Part shown: in pieces, positions 7,802 to 16,875 of the stretch
Numbering within the stretch: position 1 is the stretch's first letter
Layout: each line of letters starts with the position of its first letter
Source of the DNA: Nitrospira sp.
GTDB taxonomy: Bacteria > Nitrospirota > Nitrospiria > Nitrospirales > Nitrospiraceae
Assembly (NCBI GenBank): GCA_030123565.1
Contig: CP126122.1
Span: 4,044,800 to 4,108,799, forward strand
Direction of reading: 5' to 3'
Length of the DNA stretch: 64,000 nt
The notes under the pieces: generated by a model
What the model was told of the DNA's origin: nothing
Seen by the model: the letters and a program-made list of their open reading frames with translations, nothing else
Database searches by the model: none
Program-made: the position numbers and the translations under genes

Positions 7802-9250
7802 ATGGCTTCATCATTGATTACACCGTCACGCGCCAAGCGCGACAAACCCACCATCGGTTTCGTGAACCTGGGTTGTTCCAAGAACCAGGTGGATTCCGAG
7901 GTGATGTTGGGCACCCTGGTGGCCGGAGGCTTCCAACTCACCGGTGACGCGCGCGCCGCCGAGGTCGTCATCATCAACACCTGCGGCTTCATCGAAGAGG
8001 CGAAGCAGGAGTCGATCAACAGCATCATCGAACATGGGCGTCTGAAAAAGTCCGGCTCCTGCCGCCTGTTGATCGCGGCCGGCTGTTTGGCCCAGCGGTA
8101 TCAGGGCGAGTTGTTGAAGGAATTGCCCGAACTGGACGGGGTGGTCGGGACGGGCGAATTCGGGCGCATCGCGGAGATCTGTCGCAGCCTGCTGGCCCCG
8201 AAGGTGCGTCAACAGCGGCTATGGCTGGGTCAGCCGCCCTATCTCTATGACGCCGAGACGCCGCGTATCCGGCTTGGGACCCCGCACAGCGCCTATCTGA
8301 AAATCGCCGAGGGCTGCAACCGGAACTGTGCCTTCTGCGCCATTCCAATCATGCGGGGCAAGCAGCGGAGCCGCCCGATCGAATCGATCGTGGCCGAGGC
8401 GCGCCGGTTGGCCGAGGAAGGCGTGAAGGAACTCAACCTGATTTCCCAGGACACGATCAACTACGGGGTGGACCTTGGATTGAGGCAGGGGCTCACAACG
8501 CTGCTGCGCGAGCTGGTCACGGTAAACGATGTGCGCTGGATCAGGCCCTTCTACCTCTATCCGCAACAGGTGACCGATGAGTTGCTGGAACTCTATGCCG
8601 GGGAGGAACGCATCACGAAGTACCTCGACATGCCGCTGCAGCACATCAGCGATGCGATGTTGAAGCGGATGCATCGGCTGGGTGATCGCAAGCACCTGAC
8701 CAAACTGGTCGAGCGCATCCGCAACAAGATTCCCGGCCTGTTTTTCAGGACGGCGTTTATCGTGGGCTTTCCCGGCGAGACAGACGCCATGTTCGAGGAG
8801 CTCAGGCAGTTCATGCTCGATATGGAGTTCGACCGCGTCGCGGTGTTTCTCTATTCCGATGAGGAGGGCACCTCCGCCGTCGATCTCGATCGCAAGGTGG
8901 AGCGCGCGGTGATGGAGGAGCGGCGGAATGAGTTGCTGGCCTTGCAGGAGTCGATCTCGGCCGCGAAGAATCGCGACTACCTGGGTCGCACGTTTGAGGT
9001 GCTCGTGGATGGACTCTCCGAGGAATCGGACCGGTTGCTCGAAGCGAGGCACGAAGGGCTGGCCCCCGAAATTGACGGAGTGGTCTATTGCGATCGTGGG
9101 GCTGCCAAGCCCGGCGAGTTTGTCTCGGTGACGGTCACCGATGTAGCGGGGTACGATCTGATTGCCCAGCCGGTGGGCCACCAAGGGACTCCATCTTCAG
9201 CCGCACCATCGTTACTCATGCCCAAGAAGACCGGAGCAGGCTACCGCTAA
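7802..9250 (+). CDS. rimO: Ribosomal protein S12 (Asp) methylthiotransferase
   Basis: Radical-SAM enzyme that adds a methylthio group to the conserved aspartate of ribosomal protein S12. The N-terminal UPF0004 domain carries the first cluster cysteines C25 (NLGCSKNQVDSE), C61 and C95. The radical SAM motif is C172-x3-C176-x2-C179 (CNRNCAFC). A C-terminal TRAM-like region covers about 375-450. The NLGCSKN N terminus and the full set of six cysteines favour RimO over MiaB. A non-conserved tail of about 25 residues follows TRAM. The ATG is preceded by a promoter-like element with almost no leader. Confidence 0.95.
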   Translation: MASSLITPSRAKRDKPTIGFVNLGCSKNQVDSEVMLGTLVAGGFQLTGDARAAEVVIINTCGFIEEAKQESINSIIEHGRLKKSGSCRLLIAAGCLAQRYQGELLKELPELDGVVGTGEFGRIAEICRSLLAPKVRQQRLWLGQPPYLYDAETPRIRLGTPHSAYLKIAEGCNRNCAFCAIPIMRGKQRSRPIESIVAEARRLAEEGVKELNLISQDTINYGVDLGLRQGLTTLLRELVTVNDVRWIRPFYLYPQQVTDELLELYAGEERITKYLDMPLQHISDAMLKRMHRLGDRKHLTKLVERIRNKIPGLFFRTAFIVGFPGETDAMFEELRQFMLDMEFDRVAVFLYSDEEGTSAVDLDRKVERAVMEERRNELLALQESISAAKNRDYLGRTFEVLVDGLSEESDRLLEARHEGLAPEIDGVVYCDRGAAKPGEFVSVTVTDVAGYDLIAQPVGHQGTPSSAAPSLLMPKKTGAGYR

Positions 9251-9283
9251 GCGTTCGCTCAACGGCAACCTGCTCCTTCTTCG

Positions 9284-10759
9284 TTACACCTTGGCGCTGA
9301 GATACAACGACGCGCCCCGCCGGTTGATCAAGACCAGCACGTTTTGCCCCTTCTTCAAGTCCGACGCCGCTCGATCATAGTCCTTCATCGACGTGACCGG
9401 CTTGCGATTGATTTCCCGGATGACGTCACCCGGCATCAAACCGGCCCGCTCTGCTTCGCTCTCCGGCTCCACGCTGGTCACGACCACCCCCTGCAGCTTT
9501 CCCTTGATGCCCAGTTCCTGCGCCGTCTCACGGTCGAGCTCCTGTACGGCGAGTCCCGCCAGCGGTTGGTCCGATGGAGCGGTTTCCGCCTTGGCAACCT
9601 GCTGGTTGTCGGGAAGTTCGCCGATGGTCACCGACAGGTCCTTCTCCTGTCCGTCGCGCATCACCTTCACCGTGGCCTTGCTGCCGACGGCGCTGCGCGT
9701 GACAGCCCGTTGGAGCGTCACGGCGTCCTCAATCGGAGTTCCCTGAAACGAGGTGATGACGTCGCCCTGTTTGAGGCCTGCCTTCTCCGCCGGTCCCTCT
9801 TCCTTCACATCGGTTACGACGGCGCCGTGGTTGCCCTTCACATTGAAGGACTTGGCCAGGTCTTGGTTCAGGTCCTGGATGCCGATGCCGAGATAGCCGC
9901 GCACGACCTTGCCGGTCTTGACCAGGCTCTCGTAGATAGGCCTGCCCATGCCGGACGACACGGCAAAACCGACGCCTTGATACCCGCCGGTTTGAGAAAA
10001 GATCGCCGTATTGATGCCGATCAGTTCACCTCTGGTATTGACGAGGGCCCCGCCGCTGTTCCCCGGATTGATGGCGGCATCGGTCTGGATGAAATCTTCA
10101 TACTGCGTAATCCCCATGTGTCCACGGCCCAGGGCACTGACAATCCCCAGGGTGACGGTGGAATTCAACCCGAAGGGATTGCCGACCGCCAGGACATATT
10201 CTCCGACCTGGAGGCGGCTGGAGTCACCCCAGGCGACGGTCGGAAGTCGGCTGCCGTCGATCTTGACGACCGCGAGATCGCTCTTGGGGTCGCTGCCGAC
10301 GATGCGTCCTTTGAACTCCCGCTTGTCCGGAAGTGTGACGGTGACCGTTTTCGCCCCGTCGATCACATGGTTGTTGGTCAGCACATACCCGTCCGGGGAA
10401 ACGATCACCCCCGATCCCTGCCCGCCGCGACGTTCACGGGGTTCCATCGGTGGCCCGAATCGACGCGGCCCGAAGGGCGAACCGAAAAAGTCCTCTCCCC
10501 GCCCGCGGGGTCCGGCTGAATCGGAAACCTCTTCGCTGCCGCTCGTGGTGATGTTGACCACGGCCGGGGTGACGGCCTTGGCCACATCCGCAAACCCTGT
10601 CGCCGGCAAGGAGCCGGCCGTCGCGATCGGACGTTCCTCGGCCGTTGGTGATGGATTCGAGGCGTGCGAGGTGGTGAGGGAGGCATAACTCCATACCAGA
10701 GTCGCCCCCAGGACTGCGATACCGGCGAGTGTGCCGACGGATTGAATTGGTCGTTTCAT
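9284..10759 (-). CDS. DegP/HtrA-type periplasmic serine protease
   Basis: Periplasmic protease/chaperone for damaged envelope proteins. An N-terminal signal anchor (about 8-30) is followed by a trypsin-like domain with triad H131 (TNNHVIDG), D161 (SDLAVVKID) and S235 (NPGNSGGAL), then two PDZ domains (about 280-370 and 395-485). Length (491 aa) matches Do-family members. A glycine/proline/arginine-rich loop at about 83-113 (RGRGEDFFGSPFGPRR) is the LA-like loop region. The adjacent sensor kinase and response regulator lie upstream on the same strand, which suggests envelope-stress control, but a 116-base gap separates them. Confidence 0.93.
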   Translation of the reverse strand: MKRPIQSVGTLAGIAVLGATLVWSYASLTTSHASNPSPTAEERPIATAGSLPATGFADVAKAVTPAVVNITTSGSEEVSDSAGPRGRGEDFFGSPFGPRRFGPPMEPRERRGGQGSGVIVSPDGYVLTNNHVIDGAKTVTVTLPDKREFKGRIVGSDPKSDLAVVKIDGSRLPTVAWGDSSRLQVGEYVLAVGNPFGLNSTVTLGIVSALGRGHMGITQYEDFIQTDAAINPGNSGGALVNTRGELIGINTAIFSQTGGYQGVGFAVSSGMGRPIYESLVKTGKVVRGYLGIGIQDLNQDLAKSFNVKGNHGAVVTDVKEEGPAEKAGLKQGDVITSFQGTPIEDAVTLQRAVTRSAVGSKATVKVMRDGQEKDLSVTIGELPDNQQVAKAETAPSDQPLAGLAVQELDRETAQELGIKGKLQGVVVTSVEPESEAERAGLMPGDVIREINRKPVTSMKDYDRAASDLKKGQNVLVLINRRGASLYLSAKV

Positions 10760-10875
10760 ACTGGTCTCCTCCTACATGACGTTGACTTGGCGCGCGGGAG
10801 AGTGCCTGCGCGTGACGTTCACCTGGAGGGTAGCAATCAGGGATGAGAAACCTATTAGCCTGTGATTAGAAGTGG

Positions 10876-12279
10876 TTAAGCTGCGGGCGCAGCCAACGGC
10901 AGCACGATGGTGAAGGTCGATCCCTGGCCCACTTCGCTCTGGACCTCGATGTGTCCATGGTGGGCTTCGGCAATCCAGGCGCAAATGGCCAGGCCGAGAC
11001 CGGTGCCTTTCTTGGTGTGGGCGCGCGCGTCGTCGGTCCGGAAAAAACGGTCGAAGATCTGTTTGTGGGCCTCCCGAGGAATGCCGATGCCGTGGTCGCG
11101 CACCGCGAGACGAACGGTGGCGCCTTCCACGCGCAGATCGATTTCCACCTTGCCCTGCGCATGGGAATATTTCACGGCATTGTCGACGATGTTCAGGATG
11201 AGTTCACGCAGGCGGAGTTCGTCGCCTCGGACCGTCGCCGGCTCGATCGTGCCCATCACCACCTCCACCTCTCGCTCCTGACCGAGGAGGCAGGCCTGGC
11301 GCTGAATATCCTCCACCAGCGCCTCCAGTCGAACCGGCTCACACTCCGTTTTGATTTGGCCCAAATCGGCCCGCGACAGGAACAGGAGTTCCTCCACGAT
11401 GCGCGACATCCGATCGATCTCTTCGAGGTTGCTTTCCAGGACGGCGATGTAGTCTTCGACGGGACGGGGCCGGCGCAGCACCAGTTCACTCTCGCCCTTC
11501 ATGACCGTCAGCGGGGTCCGTAGTTCATGCGAGGCATCGCTGCTGAATTGCCGGATTTGCGCGAAGGAGGTTTCCAGCCGCGCGATCATGTTGTTGAACG
11601 TGTCGGTGAGGCGTCCGATTTCATCCGAGGAACGTTCCGAGGTCAGGCGTTGCGTCAGGTCGCCGGCGGCGATACGCTGCGCCGCCAGGGTGATGGAATC
11701 GACGGGGCGCAGGGCTCGTCCGGCCAGGAACCAGCCTCCGGCCAGCGAGACGACCAGCGCGATCGGAGCCATGACCAGCAGCACCAGCAGGAAGCGGCGC
11801 AGGGTTTCCTCCACCCCTTCCAGGGTCGTGCCGACTTGCACGATGTAGAGCAGGGACCCGCGGTAGATGATGGGTACGGACACCAGGCGGAGGGGCGGTT
11901 CGTTGGGATAGCGGGCCGACTCGAAGATGGTGCTGCCGGTAAAGGCGACTTCCAATGCGTGCCGGCTCAACGGCACGTCATGTTGCCGGATATTGGGCGA
12001 GCGGATCGTGATCGTGCCGGAGGGGCTGAAGATCTGGAAAAACTTGTCGATGCGGGTCAGCTCGGGAAATTGTCGCAGGAGTTCGTCTTCGTCGATCAAC
12101 GGCAGGAAGCCGCGGGTCTCCAGGGAACGCACGGCGGCCGATGCGGTTTCTTCCAACGATTCATCGAGTTGCTCGCGGAGGCTGCGGGCCGTGATGGTGT
12201 AGAGCACCACGGAAAACGTCAGCAGGATGAGGGCCAGGGCCGTCCCGTACCAGAGGGTGAGCCGGACTCGCAGCGGCAT
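10876..12279 (-). CDS. HAMP-domain sensor histidine kinase
   Basis: Inner-membrane sensor kinase of an OmpR-class two-component system. Two membrane helices (about 12-30 and 165-187) flank a periplasmic sensing domain of about 130 residues. A HAMP linker (about 187-240) leads to the H-box with phospho-acceptor H251 (SDASHELRTPLTVM), an N-box (NIVDNAVKYSH) and G-boxes (HGIGIP, GTGLGLAIC). The start overlaps the response-regulator stop by one base (TGATG), so both are co-translated. The closest E. coli parallel is a heavy-metal or envelope sensor type. The signal cannot be told from sequence. Confidence 0.92.
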   Translation of the reverse strand: MPLRVRLTLWYGTALALILLTFSVVLYTITARSLREQLDESLEETASAAVRSLETRGFLPLIDEDELLRQFPELTRIDKFFQIFSPSGTITIRSPNIRQHDVPLSRHALEVAFTGSTIFESARYPNEPPLRLVSVPIIYRGSLLYIVQVGTTLEGVEETLRRFLLVLLVMAPIALVVSLAGGWFLAGRALRPVDSITLAAQRIAAGDLTQRLTSERSSDEIGRLTDTFNNMIARLETSFAQIRQFSSDASHELRTPLTVMKGESELVLRRPRPVEDYIAVLESNLEEIDRMSRIVEELLFLSRADLGQIKTECEPVRLEALVEDIQRQACLLGQEREVEVVMGTIEPATVRGDELRLRELILNIVDNAVKYSHAQGKVEIDLRVEGATVRLAVRDHGIGIPREAHKQIFDRFFRTDDARAHTKKGTGLGLAICAWIAEAHHGHIEVQSEVGQGSTFTIVLPLAAPAA

Positions 12280-12950
12280 CAGTCCACCTTAAGCATGTAC
12301 CCACTCCCTCGAATCGTGTGGATCAATTTCCGGGCCCGTCCGCGATCGATCTTGTTCCGCAGGTAATTCACATAGACGTCGATCACGTTGGTGAAGGTAT
12401 CGAAATCCTGATTCCACACATGGTCGGAAATCATCGGGCGGGTCAGGACCCGGCCTGCGTGGCGCATGAAATATTCCAGGAGCGCGTACTCCTTCACCGT
12501 GAGGTCGATGCGTTGTCCTCCGCGCGTGACTTCACGCGTAGCCGGATTGAGGACCAGATCGTCGACCTGGAGGACGCCGGGCGATTCGGCCGGTCCGCGC
12601 CGCAGCAGGGCCCTCACACGCGCGAGCAATTCGTCGATGGCGAAGGGTTTGGTCAGGTAGTCGTCCGCCCCGGCATCGAGCCCCTTCACCCGCTGGTCCA
12701 CCTTCGATTGCGCCGTCAGGATCAGCACGGGGGTCTGAATCTTTTCCTTGCGAAGCCTGGTGAGCACTTCCAGCCCCGGCAGACTGGGCAACATGAGGTC
12801 GATCATGATGAGGTCGTAACTGCCGCTCAGCGCCATGTCGAGTCCCTGCGCACCGTCTTCGCAGAGGTCGACGGCGTAGCTCTCCTCCTCCAGGGCCCGC
12901 TTGATGAAGGAGCCCACCTTGGTTTCATCTTCGACGACCAGGACGCGCAT
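12279..12950 (-). CDS. OmpR/PhoB-family response regulator
   Basis: Receiver domain (about 1-115) with acidic pair E7/D9, phospho-acceptor D51 (LIMIDLMLP) and K101 (LTKPF), followed by an OmpR-type winged helix (about 125-222, ending RTIRGSGYML). Full length for the family. First gene of a regulator-kinase pair. A strong extended -10 element sits about 25 bases upstream. There is no clear Shine-Dalgarno sequence before the ATG. Confidence 0.94.
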   Translation of the reverse strand: MRVLVVEDETKVGSFIKRALEEESYAVDLCEDGAQGLDMALSGSYDLIMIDLMLPSLPGLEVLTRLRKEKIQTPVLILTAQSKVDQRVKGLDAGADDYLTKPFAIDELLARVRALLRRGPAESPGVLQVDDLVLNPATREVTRGGQRIDLTVKEYALLEYFMRHAGRVLTRPMISDHVWNQDFDTFTNVIDVYVNYLRNKIDRGRARKLIHTIRGSGYMLKVD

Positions 12951-12973
12951 ATAGGGAGTTCGCAGGTTCGAGG

Positions 12974-13002
12974 ATTATACCAGAGGCTGCCGAATCTGTG
13001 AC
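12974..13002 (-). promoter_or_regulatory. Putative promoter of the response regulator/kinase operon
   Basis: On the minus strand a perfect TATAAT (12979-12974) preceded by TGG (extended -10) lies 17 bases from GTCACA (13002-12997), a 4/6 match to the -35 consensus. Transcription would start near 12967, about 17 bases before the ATG. Confidence 0.6.
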
Positions 13003-13017
13003 CCGGTGAGTGCGCAG

Positions 13018-14160
13018 CTAGGGGAGATCGAGGGAGACCGGCAGGGAGCGTTCGTGGGATCGGAGGCGGCAGAGGGTGCGAATGTCTTTCCAATCTTCTC
13101 CTGGAAGGAGCGTGCGGGCGTCCGGCGGCGGAGGGCCAGCCAAGGCGACGAGCGCGGCCAGACGCTCACCCATGTCCGGATGGGTGGAGAGAAAATCGGG
13201 AGGGCCGGCCTGGTCCTGCAGGTCCTTCTGCAGCACTCCATAGAACAGAATCATGGCGGTGGGATCGAGGCGGGCGGCCTGCATCATGTGCAGCCCCTCA
13301 AGATCGGCCTCCGTTTCATGCGTGCGGGTATAGTGCAACGAGCCCAGCGTGCGGGCCCCTTCGAGTCCCCAGGCGAGTCCTCCCGAAACATCACCGGAGA
13401 CGGCAGCCAGGAGAACGGTTGCGGCCGTCTGTTCCAGAATCGCCTTCGTCGTATGGCGCTGATAGACATGCTGAAGTTCATGCGCCAAGACGCCGGCCAA
13501 TTGTTCTGGGCTGTCGGTCCGTTCCAGCAGACCGCGGAGCATCACCACCTGACCTCCCGGTGCGGCAAAGGCGTTGACAGCAGGATCATCGACGACCGAG
13601 AGCGTGATCTGATAGGGCGAAGTCGGACGAGTCGCCACGAGGGCCTGCAGGACCCGATCGAGTTTTCGCAGTCGGTCAGGATCGCGGCATTGCCGTGATG
13701 CAGGCGCGAGGTGTTCGACAACCTTTCGGCCAAGGGTTTCTTCCCAGGCCACCGGCACATAGGGCGTGGCCGCGGAGGCGATGCCCGGGATCCCCCACCG
13801 ATATAACCAAACGGTCATGAGGATGACCGCCAGCGCTGCACACTGAGTCCAACGTATGCGCATCTTCCGCCGTGCCGGGTTGTGGAAATGTTGTGCAACG
13901 GTCGGCGCCGCCTTGTGAATGTCGGCCAACAGGTCGGGAGTGGACAGCACGACCGCTTCAGCCGGCTCTGGTCCGAACTCCAGCCGGACCGGTTCGCCGG
14001 CGTAGGCGCCTTGGGTCTGACGGATCTGGTCGTACGGCCACTGCTTGCCGGTTCCGTCGGGCATGAGAATCTGCAAGGTCGTCGGAGTGACGGTGATGGT
14101 GACGCGGTAGCGCGTGGCTGTGCGGCCGTCGAGGTAGTGGGCGGTCCTGCCGTCGGACAT
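13018..14160 (-). CDS. M48-family zinc metallopeptidase, membrane anchored
   Basis: Probable membrane-bound metalloprotease. The chosen start (MSDGRTAHYL) lies 5 bases after the upstream stop and gives 380 aa; longer readings run into the DUF898 gene. A small beta domain (about 1-90) precedes one membrane helix (about 105-122). The peptidase domain has HELQH at 227-231 and the third ligand in the HETEAD segment at 281-286. It is the last gene of an operon with a DUF898 protein and an ankyrin/TPR protein. DUF898-M48 neighbourhoods are familiar from other bacteria (from memory). Confidence 0.88.
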   Translation of the reverse strand: MSDGRTAHYLDGRTATRYRVTITVTPTTLQILMPDGTGKQWPYDQIRQTQGAYAGEPVRLEFGPEPAEAVVLSTPDLLADIHKAAPTVAQHFHNPARRKMRIRWTQCAALAVILMTVWLYRWGIPGIASAATPYVPVAWEETLGRKVVEHLAPASRQCRDPDRLRKLDRVLQALVATRPTSPYQITLSVVDDPAVNAFAAPGGQVVMLRGLLERTDSPEQLAGVLAHELQHVYQRHTTKAILEQTAATVLLAAVSGDVSGGLAWGLEGARTLGSLHYTRTHETEADLEGLHMMQAARLDPTAMILFYGVLQKDLQDQAGPPDFLSTHPDMGERLAALVALAGPPPPDARTLLPGEDWKDIRTLCRLRSHERSLPVSLDLP

Positions 14161-14165
14161 GGGGC

Positions 14166-15389
14166 CTAATCCATATCGAAGCCGGTGTCGAGGAGGTTCG
14201 ACAGGCCTTCGCCGGTGACCGAGGAGTCGGTGGTGTCTTGCAGGACCAGATCGAGATCCGTCGGGCCCTGTAACGACAGGGTGTCGGTGAAGAACCGGGC
14301 GTTCCGAACCGTCACCCAGGGCCAGGCGAATCCAAGCGTGAGGAGCACCAGCGCGAGGTTGCCGAGGTAGAGCGTGAACAGTTTTTGCCAGGTGACGGCG
14401 GATGAGAACCTTGCTGCTCCGAACCAGGTGTGGTCCCAAAAATATTTCTGCTTTTGAGCGAGCAGCCAGATCCACACCGGTCCGAGCAGGCAGGGAATCA
14501 AGAGCAGGGTCAGCCAGGCATTGGTCAGTTGCAGCGCGATAGCCAGGCCGCAGAGGCTCAGGACAACATAGGTCAGGAAGAGGGTGACGGCAAACGGAAC
14601 CATAAGGCCGGACCCATGGCCCGTGAACTGGAACCGCCGGTTGCCGAAGTAGGTGTGCGAGTGGAAATACGCCTGGCGCCTGGTCTGAAAATAGGGATAG
14701 TACGTGCCGATGGACAGAACCGTGAAGAACCAGCCTCCGGCGTAGAGCTTCAGGAAGTCCCATGTTCGCCCTCGAAACGAGAAACGGATGCCGCGCCAGG
14801 AGGTGCGAGTACAGCGGTAGCGCCGCGCATTCACGATGGCGATCGGGACATAGAGGAACAGCACCAGACCGGCCAGCATCTGGAGCGACAGATCAACCCA
14901 CCGTGGGAGCGCCAGAAACGCATGGGCGGCGCTCAGTGCAAAGTATGGGATGCCGAAGACCAACATCGCCTTCAAGAACCCTTGGTAGAGCTCCTTTCCG
15001 GTGCCATGGTAAACGAAACGGTCGCCTGCGAAGGCGGTCTGGCTGAACAGATACCGACGAATTTTGGCCTTGCCCCAAAAATGATAGGCGCCGAGCGTTA
15101 CGATGGTGAGGCAGGTGTTGACGATGTGCATGCCAAGGAGGGTGCCCCCGGTGCCGTGAAAAGCACCACGTTCAGCGGAGGAGGCGTCGACCGTCGCGGG
15201 AGGGACCTCGTTCCGAGTGGTGGGTGCGAGCGCGACGATCGCGAATCGTGCCCCGCAAGCAGGGCAGGTGCTGCGGGCTGCGTGCTTCAACCGGTGCGGA
15301 TGACGTACCCGATAACGGCTTCCACATTGCTGGCAGTTTACCGCGAGGGCGAGGTCGTTCGTATCGGCCTGAAGGTCCGTCGTGGTCAT
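14166..15389 (-). CDS. DUF898 (YjgN-like) multi-pass membrane protein with zinc ribbon
   Basis: Inner-membrane protein of unknown function. The start chosen (MTTTDLQ) sits 2 bases after the upstream stop and gives 407 aa. The N terminus carries a zinc ribbon of the MJ0042 type with cysteines 19, 22, 42 and 45. It is followed by the DUF898 domain with about eight membrane helices and repeated WGKAKIRRYLFSQTAFAGDRF / YHGTGKELYQGF-like segments characteristic of YjgN. Middle gene of the ankyrin-DUF898-M48 operon. The shared zinc ribbon with the upstream protein suggests a common regulatory or assembly role. Confidence 0.86.
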   Translation of the reverse strand: MTTTDLQADTNDLALAVNCQQCGSRYRVRHPHRLKHAARSTCPACGARFAIVALAPTTRNEVPPATVDASSAERGAFHGTGGTLLGMHIVNTCLTIVTLGAYHFWGKAKIRRYLFSQTAFAGDRFVYHGTGKELYQGFLKAMLVFGIPYFALSAAHAFLALPRWVDLSLQMLAGLVLFLYVPIAIVNARRYRCTRTSWRGIRFSFRGRTWDFLKLYAGGWFFTVLSIGTYYPYFQTRRQAYFHSHTYFGNRRFQFTGHGSGLMVPFAVTLFLTYVVLSLCGLAIALQLTNAWLTLLLIPCLLGPVWIWLLAQKQKYFWDHTWFGAARFSSAVTWQKLFTLYLGNLALVLLTLGFAWPWVTVRNARFFTDTLSLQGPTDLDLVLQDTTDSSVTGEGLSNLLDTGFDMD

Positions 15390-15391
15390 GG

Positions 15392-16702
15392 TCAGCAGGC
15401 CGGTTGATGTCCGAAAGTGCAGGCCTGTCGAAGATCCTGCATGAAGCCCTTGGTGTCTCCCTGGGCCCGCTTGAGGACCGACCGTTCGAAATGGGCGCGG
15501 CCGTTCTGTGGCTGTTGCGCGAGGAATCGGTCCCACAGGACCATGGCCTGATCCCACTGTCGCCGTTCCGCATAGATCCGCGACGATGCGCTGTAGGCGT
15601 CGATGAGGGTCGGATCGAGTTGAATCGCAGCCTGGAAGGCGATGAGGGCTTCGTCGTAGGCTTCCTTTTGGATCAGGGCGGTGCCGCGACTGTAGTAGGC
15701 TTCGGGATAATCAGGATCCAGGTTGAGGGCTGCTGCATAGGCAAACAGCGCCTTGTCGATCTGCCCGAGTTTTTGGAAGGCGATGCCCTGCTCACGCTGC
15801 GCTTTTGCCTGCGAGAATTCTTTCCCCCCGTAGGCCAAAAGCAGGTCGATGAGGGTTCGGTCCTGGCTCTGCCGTGCAATCTCAAGGGCGGTCTGGCCGT
15901 GGGTTTTCCGGTTGACGTTGATACCCTGTTCAAGCAACGTTTGTGCGGCGGCCAGGTGTCCCTGCCGGACCGCTCGATGGAGCGCCGAATCGCCGCAGGT
16001 ACAGGTCGCCTTGAGATCGGCCCCCTTGGACAGCAGCAGGGCGATCGTGTCTGCATGGCCTCGTTCCGAGGCGGCGAGGAGAGGGGTGAACCCCTGTTTC
16101 GCCTTTGTATTGGGATTGGCTCCATGTTGCAGCAGCAGGGCCACCACCTCGGTCTGTCCCCGCTTCGACGCTTCGTACAAAGCAGTACGACCCCTGCCGT
16201 TGCGCCGATCGATATTGTCTTCGTCGCTGAGCAGCGCCGTCGCGGCGGCAAGATCGCCTCGCGCGGCAGCCAGGTGGAGCGGAGTCCAGCCGTTCGATCG
16301 GAGGATGAGGGGCGACAATATCAGTTCGTCCACATCGTAGGGATCGTGGGTGGTTTTGATTTGAGTGAACAGCCAGTAGGCCGTTCCGGATAGCAGTGCA
16401 TAGTTCAGGAGGAAGGTCAGCGTCGCCACGACGATGCCCGTGATTCGGCGCGACAGGTCGGTCGAGTCGAGGTTATCGTCCGACCGGGCGACAACCTCCT
16501 CATCGGTCGGTCTGGTTTCGAGGTTGAGAACGATCAAGTTCCCGGCACAGGTGGGACAGGGGAATTGCTGCAGGGGACTGTCAGGGACGGGGGTGCAAGA
16601 GGTGACGGCTTTGCAAAGAGGACAGGCTATTGCCCGAGTGGAATCCGGCGGCGTGCTGATCGTGGACGCAGGTGTTGTCGTGCCTGGGTGAACGGTTGCC
16701 AT
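15392..16702 (-). CDS. Membrane-anchored ankyrin and TPR repeat protein
   Basis: Scaffold-like protein of 436 aa. An N-terminal zinc ribbon (Cys 27, 30, 49, 52) and a linker lead to one membrane helix (about 88-112). The rest is probably periplasmic: four to five ankyrin repeats (about 138-295, with GWTPLHLAAARGD, GRTALYEASKRGQ, GFTPLLAASERGH), then about three TPR units (about 300-400). The C terminus ends in a Cys-containing segment (ACTFGHQPAC). First gene of the operon with the DUF898 and M48 proteins; likely presents a substrate or partner to the peptidase (inference). Confidence 0.85.
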   Translation of the reverse strand: MATVHPGTTTPASTISTPPDSTRAIACPLCKAVTSCTPVPDSPLQQFPCPTCAGNLIVLNLETRPTDEEVVARSDDNLDSTDLSRRITGIVVATLTFLLNYALLSGTAYWLFTQIKTTHDPYDVDELILSPLILRSNGWTPLHLAAARGDLAAATALLSDEDNIDRRNGRGRTALYEASKRGQTEVVALLLQHGANPNTKAKQGFTPLLAASERGHADTIALLLSKGADLKATCTCGDSALHRAVRQGHLAAAQTLLEQGINVNRKTHGQTALEIARQSQDRTLIDLLLAYGGKEFSQAKAQREQGIAFQKLGQIDKALFAYAAALNLDPDYPEAYYSRGTALIQKEAYDEALIAFQAAIQLDPTLIDAYSASSRIYAERRQWDQAMVLWDRFLAQQPQNGRAHFERSVLKRAQGDTKGFMQDLRQACTFGHQPAC

Positions 16703-16875
16703 GATGCCTGAAGACCTTCGCCCGGGCCTGTGCAGAACGGTCTCGTGAGTGGTACCTATCGGTGGTCATTGAAAAGGATAGCGCAAAACGGGAGGAGCGC
16801 AACCGGCCGAATGGGCTTGGGGCCGGTCGATGACGGAGGAGGGCAACAGGTCCCCCTTGAACTGGGATCGAAGCG

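Noticed and set aside
8219-9184. 321-aa open frame opposite rimO
   Set aside because: Mirror of rimO codons; no domain recognisable and no ribosome site.
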